From the NCBI GenBank assembly GCA_934155645.1, contig CAKPHC010000002.1, positions 124,001 to 188,000 on the forward strand: a DNA stretch of 64,000 nt, in the 5' to 3' direction. The notes beneath the pieces are model-generated. The model made no database searches. It saw only the letters and a program-made list of their open reading frames with translations, and was not told the origin of the DNA. Source of the stretch: an uncultured Bacilli bacterium. Lineage in GTDB: Bacteria; Bacillota_I; Bacilli_A; RF39; UBA660. The translations under genes were made by a program, and so were the position numbers. This document shows positions 1 to 8,490 of the stretch, piece after piece (the stretch's first letter is position 1; each line of letters opens with the position of its first letter).

Positions 1-251
1 CCAATGAAAATATATACATTTTTCATTACTTCATTAACTATTGTTTTATTAAACATCGTACCATTTAGTAATGTCATAAAGTAGCCATAAATAGCACCAA
101 TACAATTAACTAAAGTACAATCTATCCAAAAGCTAATACCTCTAAGTAAGTAAATAACTCCACCGCTAGCCAACCAGACACCTAAAGCTATTTCAGTGCC
201 GGTCATAATCATAGAAATTACCCTTTGGGCAGCCGCAAAAAAGTCTACCAT
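1..251 (-). CDS. Partial polytopic membrane protein, VirB6/TrbL-like (5' part)
   Basis: The frame is open from an ATG at 251 to the window edge, so only about 83 N-terminal residues are visible. They begin MVDFFAAAQRVISMIMTGTE and hold two hydrophobic segments separated by a short loop with two Cys. A tail then reads GTMFNKTIVNEVMKNVYIFI. A TGAGGTGATAT ribosome site precedes the ATG. The gene starts 20 bp after the stop of the 424-residue gene upstream, so the two are probably co-transcribed. From memory, the sequence resembles the start of large VirB6/TrbL-like membrane proteins found in Gram-positive genomes next to VirB2/TrbC-like proteins. That assignment is an inference; a plain multi-pass membrane protein of unknown function is the alternative. 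Confidence 0.6.
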   Translation of the reverse strand, partial: MVDFFAAAQRVISMIMTGTEIALGVWLASGGVIYLLRGISFWIDCTLVNCIGAIYGYFMTLLNGTMFNKTIVNEVMKNVYIFI

Positions 252-271
252 TATATCACCTCATTTTAATA

Positions 272-1546
272 CTATTTTTCTTCAGCAGTAATACCAGTTT
301 TAGAATTATTTGTTTTTCCAGGTTTAGTAATGCTACCAGTACCAGTACCTGCAGTAGCACTCGAATCAAATAAGCAATCAATATATTCAATATTCTTAGC
401 TATATCACTACCACTAGTTTTTACAAGTTTTAATAAAACTTTTACTAATAATGGTAAGAATAAGAACACAACTAATATTATTGCACGATTAATAATAGTT
501 TTCTTACGTTTAGGTAATTCTTCCTCAACATTACCAGAGATAACTATTTTACCTATATCAAATGCTGTTAAAATAATAACAAGTGCAGGAAGTAAAATTT
601 GACCCCATTGAATAATGGATTTTAATACAGGTGAAGTGTTTTTTAAACGTTCTGTACATAAACTTCCACTCGTTTCATCACTATCAGGAATATTATCTGT
701 TTTAGTAAATTTTAATTTATGTGTAGCATCAGGACTAGTACTAATAGAGTATTTTACTTGATCTTTATTAAATTTATAATTTATTACCGAACTACTATCA
801 GAAACAGGGATAGGCTCTGGTGAATTTAAATAAAGTGTATTAGGTGCATTTTCTACAATAATAGATTTCTCACTATCATCAATTCTAGTAGCTCTTCCAT
901 CTTTTACTAATAATACTATATTATCATATATATAAATACGAACATAAGCAGCTGTACCAATTTTTTGCTCAGCTGGCATTACATAATATAACGTTTTATT
1001 TGGCTCAGGATAATCATCACTTAATAAGTATCTCTCTGATACTAACTTATAGTTTTTTTGATTCTCGGCTGCCTTAATACCTGGACCCGTTGCACCTGCA
1101 CACCCCCAAAACCAACACCAGCCACTACGCTCAAGTTCAAAATCAGAACAACTATCCTCTTTACATTCTAGTCTACCATCAAATTTATAAAAACTCATAG
1201 AAACGTTATTGTCACTAGTCAAATCAGCTGAATGAAGTTTGCTGGCACAATATGTAGTTTCTTTATTACCTTGATTAGTGGTTAATGTTCGACCTAATTT
1301 ATCAACAAAAACACTTGAACCACCCTTATTAGAATCACTTTTAGAAGACCCAACAAGATTGTAAGTAGTTCTAGAATCAATTATCCTTTCGCTACCAGCA
1401 GACCATTCTTCTGTGTATAATCCACCATCTTCATATATACATTCTAGCGTATAACTCTTGAAATCAAGTCTAGCTGCAAAAGCTTTATCCGTAAAAATTA
1501 AAAATGACAATATAAAAGTAAGTACCAATAGTATCTTCTTTTTCAT
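272..1546 (-). CDS. Secreted/membrane protein with C-terminal VirB2/TrbC-like two-helix region
   Basis: 424 residues. An N-terminal signal peptide (KKKILLVLTFILSFLIF) is followed by an extracellular region of about 280 residues with several Cys. Near residues 310-375 are two hydrophobic helices separated by a charged loop (ELPKRKKTII), then a Gly/Thr-rich tail. Two helices around a basic loop resemble TrbC/VirB2-type pilin or T4SS membrane subunits of Gram-positive bacteria (inference, no search run). It has its own promoter (1581-1609) and probably reads into the next gene. The ATG at 1546 follows a GGTGATTTAGTA ribosome site. The large ectodomain is unusual for a pilin, so it may be a surface-exposed accessory subunit. 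Confidence 0.6.
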   Translation of the reverse strand: MKKKILLVLTFILSFLIFTDKAFAARLDFKSYTLECIYEDGGLYTEEWSAGSERIIDSRTTYNLVGSSKSDSNKGGSSVFVDKLGRTLTTNQGNKETTYCASKLHSADLTSDNNVSMSFYKFDGRLECKEDSCSDFELERSGWCWFWGCAGATGPGIKAAENQKNYKLVSERYLLSDDYPEPNKTLYYVMPAEQKIGTAAYVRIYIYDNIVLLVKDGRATRIDDSEKSIIVENAPNTLYLNSPEPIPVSDSSSVINYKFNKDQVKYSISTSPDATHKLKFTKTDNIPDSDETSGSLCTERLKNTSPVLKSIIQWGQILLPALVIILTAFDIGKIVISGNVEEELPKRKKTIINRAIILVVFLFLPLLVKVLLKLVKTSGSDIAKNIEYIDCLFDSSATAGTGTGSITKPGKTNNSKTGITAEEK

Positions 1547-1580
1547 TACTAAATCACCAACTATCTTCTATTCTAAAATA

Positions 1581-1609
1581 ATTATAGTTGATTTTTTAAT
1601 ATTAAGCAA
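1581..1609 (-). promoter_or_regulatory. Sigma-A-type promoter of the 272-1546 gene
   Basis: TTGCTT (1604-1609) and a perfect TATAAT (1581-1586) are separated by 17 bp, about 35 bp upstream of the ATG. Confidence 0.55.
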
Positions 1610-1631
1610 TATCAAATTATTAAAAGTAAAG

Positions 1632-1658
1632 AAAAAAAACACTCGCTAAGAGCATCTT
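1632..1658 (-). terminator. Probable terminator of topA
   Basis: A six-pair stem (1639-1644 with 1650-1655, two G-U pairs, five-base loop) is followed on the minus strand by eight T. It overlaps the topA stop codon. The stem is weak but correctly placed. Confidence 0.5.
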
Positions 1659-3681
1659 AATTCTTTTCATAATTGCAACTACTACATTTAATTTTCTTGT
1701 TCTTTTCTACTAAAAGTTCTCCACATTCTGGACAAACTTCTCCAATAGGAATATCCCAAACAGCTACTTTACACTTTGGATAATTAGAGCAACCATAGAA
1801 AACTTTACCTTTTCTAGTAGTTTTTTCTATTATGTCACTACCACATTTAGGACATTTACAAATTACTTTTACCTCTTTTTCTTCTTTCTTTATATATTTA
1901 CAAGTAGGATAGTTAGAACATGCGGTAAACTCGCCATATCTACCCTTTCTAATCACTAAAGGACTTCCACATTCTGGACAAACTTCCCCAGTCTCTTCAG
2001 CTTTTTTCTTTTCCATATTTTTAAATGCTGCTTCTACTTCTGGTTCAAATTGATTATAAAAATCTTTTAATATTTTTATAGAATCCTTATTACCTTCTGC
2101 AACTTTATCCAAGTCTTCTTCCATTGCAGCCGTATATTCAACATTTATCAAATCAGAGAAGAATTCTTGTAACTTATCAGTAGTTTCAATTCCTATCTCT
2201 GTTGGTTTAAACTTCTTATCTTCAAGTGTTACATAATCACGTTCTTTTATAGTATCAATTGTCTTAGCATAAGTAGATGGTCTACCTATTCCCAAATCTT
2301 CCATCTCTTTAATTAATTTAGCTTCTGTATATCTTGCAGGTGGTTGAGTAAAGTGTTGTTCTTTTTTTATCTCTTTTGATGTTAAAATCTCACCATCTTT
2401 TATAGATGGTAAAACTTTATCTTCACTTTTCTCATAATCTTTATATACTTTTAAATATCCATCATAAATAAGTACTTGCCCAGTTGTTTTAAATTGATAA
2501 TTATTATTATCAAAAATAATTGTAGTAGCATCAACTTTAGCATCAGCCATAATACTTGCTAATGCTCTATAATAGATAATTGAATAAAGTTTATATTCAT
2601 CATTTGTTAAATACTTTTTAACACTTAATGGATCTCTATTAACACTAGTAGGTCTTATAGCTTCATGAGCATCTTGAACATTTTCTGTCTTCTTAGTAGT
2701 TTTAACATATCCAACATACTCCTTACCATATTCCTTATCTATATAAGCATATCCACTTTTAATAAATTCATCACTTAATCTAATAGAATCAGTTCTCATA
2801 TAAGTAATTAAACCTACTGTTTCATTTTCTAAATCTATTCCTTCATAAAGCTTTTGAGCAATAGACATAGTCTTTTTAGCAGTAAATCCCAGTTTAGTAG
2901 AAGCTTCTTGTTGTAATGTACTTGTAATAAAAGGAGGTTTAGCTTTCTTATTTTTCTTTTTAGACTCAATACTTTCTACAGTAAACTTATCACTTAATTC
3001 TTTTAGTATCTTATCTGCTTCTTCTTCACTCTTTATTTCAATATCTTTATGGTTATAGTTAAATAACTCACTTGTTAATTCATCAAAAATACCAGTAATA
3101 GTCCAGTACTCTTCTTTAACAAAGTTCTCTATTTCACGTTCTCTATCAACAACAAGTTTAAGGGCTACGCTTTGTACACGTCCAGCACTCTTTCCTCCTG
3201 TTTTAGATTGCATTAATCTACTTAATCTAAATCCTATAATTCTATCTAAAATTCTTCTAGTTTCTTGACTATGAACTAAATTATCATCTATTTTACGTGG
3301 ACTCTTAAATGCTTCAATAACCTTATCTTTAGTAATTTCATGAAATAATACACGTTCATAATCTTTATCTTTAATACCTAATGCATCTTTTAAATGCCAT
3401 GATATAGCTTCCCCTTCACGGTCTGGGTCGGTTGCAAGATAGATTTTATCTGATTCTTTTATATCTTTTTTTAATTCACTAATAACCTTTTTCTTTCCTG
3501 CAATAGGAATATAATTAGGTTTAAAATCATTATCTACATCTACTCCTAATCCAAATTTACCAGTAGTAGATAAATCTCTAATGTGCCCTTTACTAGACAC
3601 TACTTTATAATCTTTTCCTAAATATTTTTCAATTGTTTTACTTTTACTTGGAGACTCCACAATTACTAAATTCTTAGGCAT
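1657..3681 (-). CDS. topA: DNA topoisomerase I
   Basis: 674 residues. Type IA topoisomerase that relaxes negative supercoils. The N-terminal TOPRIM domain starts KNLVIVESPSKSKTIEKYLG and contains the acidic DPDREGEAISWH motif. The catalytic Tyr lies in GLITYMRTDS. The C-terminal third carries cysteine-rich zinc ribbons (CPECGSPLV, CPKCGSDII, CPECGELLV sets). The length is normal for Firmicutes TopA. The gene stands alone, with a near-consensus promoter upstream. The ATG at 3681 has a GGGGTGG ribosome site. Confidence 0.97.
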   Translation of the reverse strand: MPKNLVIVESPSKSKTIEKYLGKDYKVVSSKGHIRDLSTTGKFGLGVDVDNDFKPNYIPIAGKKKVISELKKDIKESDKIYLATDPDREGEAISWHLKDALGIKDKDYERVLFHEITKDKVIEAFKSPRKIDDNLVHSQETRRILDRIIGFRLSRLMQSKTGGKSAGRVQSVALKLVVDREREIENFVKEEYWTITGIFDELTSELFNYNHKDIEIKSEEEADKILKELSDKFTVESIESKKKNKKAKPPFITSTLQQEASTKLGFTAKKTMSIAQKLYEGIDLENETVGLITYMRTDSIRLSDEFIKSGYAYIDKEYGKEYVGYVKTTKKTENVQDAHEAIRPTSVNRDPLSVKKYLTNDEYKLYSIIYYRALASIMADAKVDATTIIFDNNNYQFKTTGQVLIYDGYLKVYKDYEKSEDKVLPSIKDGEILTSKEIKKEQHFTQPPARYTEAKLIKEMEDLGIGRPSTYAKTIDTIKERDYVTLEDKKFKPTEIGIETTDKLQEFFSDLINVEYTAAMEEDLDKVAEGNKDSIKILKDFYNQFEPEVEAAFKNMEKKKAEETGEVCPECGSPLVIRKGRYGEFTACSNYPTCKYIKKEEKEVKVICKCPKCGSDIIEKTTRKGKVFYGCSNYPKCKVAVWDIPIGEVCPECGELLVEKNKKIKCSSCNYEKN

Positions 3682-3705
3682 GAAACCACCCCTTCACTCT
3701 TTATA

Positions 3706-3734
3706 CTTATACTAGTTAAAAAGAATTTTGTCAA
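3706..3734 (-). promoter_or_regulatory. Promoter of topA
   Basis: TTGACA (3729-3734) and TATAAG (3706-3711) with a 17-bp spacer, 25 bp from the start codon. Confidence 0.7.
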
Positions 3735-3757
3735 TAATATACATATTCTAAAATTTC

Positions 3758-3785
3758 AAAAAAAGAATTCCTTTTCAAGAATTCT
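3758..3785 (-). terminator. Terminator of the ABC exporter operon
   Basis: Seven-pair stem AGAATTC/GAATTCT with an eight-base loop, followed by seven T on the minus strand. It overlaps the end of the 3784-5592 gene. Confidence 0.8.
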
Positions 3786-5592
3786 ATACATTATCAAATT
3801 GTGAATTGTAAAGTTTAGCATAAAAACCATTTTTCTTTAATAATTCTTCATGACTACCTTGTTCAACAATATCACCATTATCCATAACTAATATTAAATC
3901 AGCATTTTTAATAGTAGATAATCTATGTGCAATAATAAAACTTGTTCTACCTTCCATAAGTTTATCCATTGCTTGTTGAATAAGTATTTCCGTTCTAGTA
4001 TCAACACTACTAGTTGCTTCATCTAATATCAATATTTTAGGATCTGCTAAAATAACTCTAGCAATAGTAAGTAATTGTTTTTGACCACCTGATATATTAT
4101 CACTTTCTTCATTTAAAACCATATTATAATTATCTGGTAATGTCTTAATAAAGTGATGAACACTAGCACTTCTAGCAGCATTCTTAACTTCTTCTATATC
4201 AGCATCTAACTTACCATATCTAATATTATCAGCAATAGTACCATTAAATAACCAAGTATCTTGTAATACCATACCAAATAAACTTCTTAAATCATTTCGC
4301 TTGAAGTCCTTAATATTATGCCCATCTATTAATATTTCACCACTATTAACATCATAAAAACGCATTAATAATTTCACCATAGTGGTCTTTCCAGCCCCGG
4401 TAGGTCCTACTATCGCAATTTTTTGTCCCTGTTTTACTTTGGCATTAAAATCATGAATTATAACTTTATCTTCGTCATACCCAAATTTAACATCTTTAAA
4501 CTCAACATTACCACGAATATTAGCAACTGATACTGGATTTTTAACATCAGACACTTCTTCCTTAGCATCTAAAAATTCAAAAATACGTTCAGCTGATGCT
4601 ACTGTAGGTTGTAACATTGAAAATATTTGAGCAAGTGTAGCAGCAGAACTATTTAAATTTCTAACATATTGTGAGAAAGATAATATTCCTCCTACTTTCA
4701 TTTGATTCTTTATAGTTAAATAACCGCCATAAATAGATACTAAAACATAATTGATATTACCTACAAAGTTCATCAATGGATGCATTGAAGTTGATGCAAA
4801 TTGACTTTTCCAACCTGAATCATATAATTTATCATTTAACTCTTTAAAACGAGCTAATTCTTTATCTTCAGCACAGAAAACACTTACTACATCATGTCCT
4901 CCATATACTTCTTCAACAAGACCATTCATATTACCTAAATTATGTTGTTGTCTAGTAAAGTACTTTTGAGATTTTTTCATAATAAATCCCATTCCCATTA
5001 TTGATATAGGAAGAATTATAATAGACGCAGCAGTCATTTTACCACTAATACTAATCATCATTATTATAGTACCAACTAAAGTCGCAAATGACGATACTAA
5101 TTGACTTAGTGTTTGACTTAAATTCTGAGAAAAAGTATCTACATCATTAGTAATTCTAGATAATATTTCACCATGAGTTCTAGTCTCAAAATAAGATAAT
5201 GGTAATTTATGTAATTTCTTACTTATTTGATCTCTTAAATTATAAGATATTTTACATGCTACTGAATTCATTATAAAACTTTGGATAAAAGAACAAAAAG
5301 CACTAAAAGCATATAATCCCAATAAAAGTAATAAAGTCTTTTTAATAAAGTCAAAATCCATTCCACCTTGTCTTGTAACTTTTCTTACTAATCCATTAAA
5401 TATTTCAGTAGTAACATCTCCTAAAATATTAGGTCCTATTATAGAGAAGATTGTACTTAATATAGCAAATATCATTACTACAATAATAGCAATACGATAC
5501 TTTTTAGTATAATTTAATATTTTCTTCAAAGTACCTTTAAAGTCTTTTGCTTTATCAGGACCTTTAAATCCATGCATTGGTCCATTAGCCAT
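3784..5592 (-). CDS. Heterodimeric ABC exporter, subunit with canonical ATPase site
   Basis: 602 residues. Type IV (multidrug/lipid type) ABC exporter half-transporter: six membrane helices in residues 30-320, then an ATPase domain. The ATPase has Walker A (GPTGAGKTT), signature NISGGQKQ and Walker B ILILDEATSSVD with the catalytic Glu intact. It starts 1 bp after the stop of the 729-residue partner, so the two are translationally coupled. By analogy with BmrC/BmrD and LmrC/LmrD they should form one transporter. The upstream TetR gene suggests drug- or metabolite-induced expression. The substrate cannot be deduced. Confidence 0.92.
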   Translation of the reverse strand: MANGPMHGFKGPDKAKDFKGTLKKILNYTKKYRIAIIVVMIFAILSTIFSIIGPNILGDVTTEIFNGLVRKVTRQGGMDFDFIKKTLLLLLGLYAFSAFCSFIQSFIMNSVACKISYNLRDQISKKLHKLPLSYFETRTHGEILSRITNDVDTFSQNLSQTLSQLVSSFATLVGTIIMMISISGKMTAASIIILPISIMGMGFIMKKSQKYFTRQQHNLGNMNGLVEEVYGGHDVVSVFCAEDKELARFKELNDKLYDSGWKSQFASTSMHPLMNFVGNINYVLVSIYGGYLTIKNQMKVGGILSFSQYVRNLNSSAATLAQIFSMLQPTVASAERIFEFLDAKEEVSDVKNPVSVANIRGNVEFKDVKFGYDEDKVIIHDFNAKVKQGQKIAIVGPTGAGKTTMVKLLMRFYDVNSGEILIDGHNIKDFKRNDLRSLFGMVLQDTWLFNGTIADNIRYGKLDADIEEVKNAARSASVHHFIKTLPDNYNMVLNEESDNISGGQKQLLTIARVILADPKILILDEATSSVDTRTEILIQQAMDKLMEGRTSFIIAHRLSTIKNADLILVMDNGDIVEQGSHEELLKKNGFYAKLYNSQFDNV

Positions 5593-7782
5593 TTATATCT
5601 CCTCCTTACTTAATTGTGATAGTGCGATTTCTTTATATACTTCACAAGTATCTATAAGTTCCTTATGAGTACCCATTCCTACTACTTTGCCTTCATCTAA
5701 TACAATTATTTTATCAGCATTCATAATAGTAGAAATTCTTTGAGCTACTATAAATACAGTACTATCTTTTGTAACCTTCTTTAATTCTTTTCTAAGAGTA
5801 GCATCAGTTTTAAAGTCAAGAGCTGAGAAACTATCATCAAAGATATAAATATCTGGATTAACAGCAATTGCTCTTGCTATAGATAATCTTTGACGTTGAC
5901 CACCAGATACATTAGTACCACCTTGAGCTATAGGAGATAAATACTTATCTTCTTTTGCTTCGATAAATTCTGTTGCTTGAGCAATTTCAGCCGAAGACAT
6001 CATTTTATCATCAGTAATCTTATCATTACCATACTTAATATTACTCTCTATTGTTCCACTAAATAGTATTCCTTTTTGAGGAACATAACCAATTCTTTTT
6101 CTTAATGTATCAATATTTATACCTCTAATATCAACACCATCTACTGTAATAGAACCTTCTGTAACATCATAGAATCTAGGAATCAAATTAATTAAAGTTG
6201 ATTTACCACTTCCAGTAGAACCGATAAACGCTATAACTTCACCCTTCTTAGCAGTAAAATTAACATCAGTTATTACATCCTCATTAGCATCAGGGTATCT
6301 AAAACATACATTTTTAAATTCTATAATACCAGTCTTATCCTTATCAAATTTCTTTTCTTCTAAAGGATTATTTATACTAGATGGAGTATCAATTACTTCA
6401 ATAATTCTTTTAGCTGATATAGATGCTCTTGGTAACATAATAGAAATCATAGATATCATTAAGAAAGCCATAATTATTTGCATTGTATATTGAATATATG
6501 CCATCATATCTCCAACTTGGATAGTACCAGCATCTATTCCTTTAGAACCAAACCATACAATAGCAATACATACTACGTTCATAAGTAACATCATTAAAGG
6601 CATCATAAGAGACATAGTTCTATTAACAAACAAATCTACTTTAGTTAAGTTCTTATTAGCGTCATCAAATCTTTTCTCTTCATGACGTTCATTACTAAAA
6701 GCTCTTATAACTGGAATTCCTTCTAGTATTTCACGTGATACTAAGTTTAATTTATCTACTAAGCTTTGAAATATTTTGAATTTAGGCATTACTATAATGA
6801 ATAATGTACCTACTATTATTAAAAGTGCAGCTACAGCAATAATAATTATCCAAAGCATTGAATTTTCAGCACTAGTAGTTTTAAGTATTCCTCCTATAGC
6901 AATAATTGGTGCATAGAACACTACTCTCATAAGCATAACTACTACTTGTTGTATTTGTTGAATATCATTAGTTGTTCTAGTAATTAATGATGAAGTACCA
7001 AACTCTTTCATTTCACTCTTAGAGAAGTGTATTACTCGATTAAATACTTTCTCCCTTAATGTTTTAGCAAGTTTAGCTGCAAGACGTGATCCAAAGAAAA
7101 TAATTAATACAGCAACAGCCATAATCAATAGTGCTATTCCTAACATCTTAGCACCACTAATTAAAATATAATTAGTTTGGATTTTTCCTAAATCAAGTCC
7201 TACTTTTTCATATTCAGATTTTACTCCTTCTATAGCAGCACCACTTAAGATAGTACCTGACATCTCTTCTAATTTTTCATCAATTTGTTTAATGATTTCA
7301 CTTCTTGCATTATCATCCATCATTTTAAGCATATCAGAAAATGATGTTCCACTAGGTAGATTAATATCAAGACTAGATGGATTTTTATCAATCATAGTAA
7401 CAATATATGAAACAGCAAAAGCATGTTCTAAAGAAGAATTAACTCCTTCCCTATCTAATCCATTATATACATAAATATCTTCATGTTTTGAAATTGGATA
7501 TTTAGATACATAATCTTTATTATTTTTACTTATCAATGTGTAATGCGTACTAACAGTATCTTTTTCATGACCATTCATTAATAACATTAAATTATTATAT
7601 GTATCAACTGTCATAACACTAGGTACCGCATCTTCTATACCATTTTGTTGAATACCAACATTTATTATTTTAGAAGTATAATCAGGCAGTGCTAAATCAA
7701 GCTCAGCTTGACATACTAATAAAGCAATAATTATAAGTATAGAAAATATTGATGTTTTTAAATATTTAAATAATTTTAACAT
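5593..7782 (-). CDS. Heterodimeric ABC exporter, subunit with degenerate ATPase site and large ectodomain
   Basis: 729 residues, about 130-150 longer than a usual half-transporter. The extra length is a hydrophilic insertion between the first and second membrane helices (about residues 35-205), probably extracellular. Then come the remaining helices and an ATPase with Walker A (GSTGSGKST) and signature NVSGGQRQ. The Walker B reads IYIFDDSFSALD, so Asp replaces the catalytic Glu. That is the classic mark of the non-hydrolysing half of an asymmetric heterodimer. Its start overlaps the end of the TetR gene by 7 bp, so repressor and exporter form one operon. Confidence 0.9.
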   Translation of the reverse strand: MLKLFKYLKTSIFSILIIIALLVCQAELDLALPDYTSKIINVGIQQNGIEDAVPSVMTVDTYNNLMLLMNGHEKDTVSTHYTLISKNNKDYVSKYPISKHEDIYVYNGLDREGVNSSLEHAFAVSYIVTMIDKNPSSLDINLPSGTSFSDMLKMMDDNARSEIIKQIDEKLEEMSGTILSGAAIEGVKSEYEKVGLDLGKIQTNYILISGAKMLGIALLIMAVAVLIIFFGSRLAAKLAKTLREKVFNRVIHFSKSEMKEFGTSSLITRTTNDIQQIQQVVVMLMRVVFYAPIIAIGGILKTTSAENSMLWIIIIAVAALLIIVGTLFIIVMPKFKIFQSLVDKLNLVSREILEGIPVIRAFSNERHEEKRFDDANKNLTKVDLFVNRTMSLMMPLMMLLMNVVCIAIVWFGSKGIDAGTIQVGDMMAYIQYTMQIIMAFLMISMISIMLPRASISAKRIIEVIDTPSSINNPLEEKKFDKDKTGIIEFKNVCFRYPDANEDVITDVNFTAKKGEVIAFIGSTGSGKSTLINLIPRFYDVTEGSITVDGVDIRGINIDTLRKRIGYVPQKGILFSGTIESNIKYGNDKITDDKMMSSAEIAQATEFIEAKEDKYLSPIAQGGTNVSGGQRQRLSIARAIAVNPDIYIFDDSFSALDFKTDATLRKELKKVTKDSTVFIVAQRISTIMNADKIIVLDEGKVVGMGTHKELIDTCEVYKEIALSQLSKEEI

Positions 7783-8381
7783 AATGTCTTCCTTTCTAAG
7801 CCTCTTTTAATTATATTAAGTTGTGCAATATAATGTGCACGTACATCACTAATTTGGTGAAATTTATCAAATGATATTGCAATCGAATGAAATAGAATTG
7901 GCATCAATATACTAAGTAAAACTTTTCTTTCTTCAAAAGAAATATCGTACTTTGAAAAATCTATAGTATTTAGAATTGAACCATTAATTTCACTTTCAAT
8001 TACTTTAGGAAAAGCAATATCTAATTGTTTAGAATTCATATTAATAAATAAATTATGAACTAAATTATAGTTACTATTCTTAGTCTTTACTATTTCATCG
8101 TAAAAGATAATCAAACTTTTAAATATATCTCTGTCATTGTTATTTAGAATAATTAAAAGTTTCTCTCTAAATTTTTCTATATAACTCTTAAGTATATATA
8201 GATATAAATCTTCTTTATTATCAAAGTACAAGTAGAAACTACCTCTAGCCAGATTAATACTTTTAATAATTTTATTAATAGACGCTTCTTCATAAGTTTT
8301 ATTTGAAAACTCTTCTTTAGCTGCTTTTAATAGTTGCTCTTGCTTTTCTTTAGATAATTCAAAGAATTTATCCTTAGCCAC
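7776..8381 (-). CDS. TetR-family repressor of the ABC exporter operon
   Basis: 201 residues from a GTG start at 8381, chosen because a GGTGGTGATATT ribosome site lies just upstream. A longer reading from 8447 would run through the promoter. The N-terminus is a TetR helix-turn-helix (ASINKIIKSINLARGSFYLYFDNKEDLYLY), shown here only by its motif GSFYLYFDNKEDLY. A helical ligand-binding domain follows. It is the first gene of the operon with the two ABC subunits. A 17-bp palindrome sits exactly in its promoter spacer, so autorepression relieved by an exporter substrate is the likely circuit. Confidence 0.9.
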   Translation of the reverse strand: MAKDKFFELSKEKQEQLLKAAKEEFSNKTYEEASINKIIKSINLARGSFYLYFDNKEDLYLYILKSYIEKFREKLLIILNNNDRDIFKSLIIFYDEIVKTKNSNYNLVHNLFINMNSKQLDIAFPKVIESEINGSILNTIDFSKYDISFEERKVLLSILMPILFHSIAISFDKFHQISDVRAHYIAQLNIIKRGLERKTLC

Positions 8382-8407
8382 AATATCACCACCAAACGTA
8401 CTTTTTA

Positions 8408-8437
8408 AGTATATATGACACCTTGTCATAAAGTCAA
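8408..8437 (-). promoter_or_regulatory. Promoter of the TetR-ABC operon
   Basis: TTGACT (8432-8437) and TATACT (8408-8413) are separated by 18 bp. The spacer is filled by the palindromic operator. Confidence 0.75.
8414..8430. promoter_or_regulatory. TetR-type operator (17-bp palindrome)
   Basis: TATGACA-CCT-TGTCATA: perfect 7-bp arms around 3 bp. It lies exactly between the -35 and -10 boxes, where a bound repressor would exclude RNA polymerase. Confidence 0.75.
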
Positions 8438-8461
8438 CTAACTTCACTAATTTTTCACAAG

Positions 8462-8483
8462 AAAAAAGACAACTTTCGTTGCC
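8462..8483 (-). terminator. Terminator after surface protein A
   Basis: Stem GGCAAC/GTTGTC with a GAAA tetraloop, followed by six T on the minus strand. Confidence 0.85.
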
Positions 8484-8490
8484 TTACAAA

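Noticed and set aside
8381..8447. 22-residue N-terminal extension of the TetR protein
   Set aside because: The region holds the promoter and operator; GTG at 8381 has the ribosome site.
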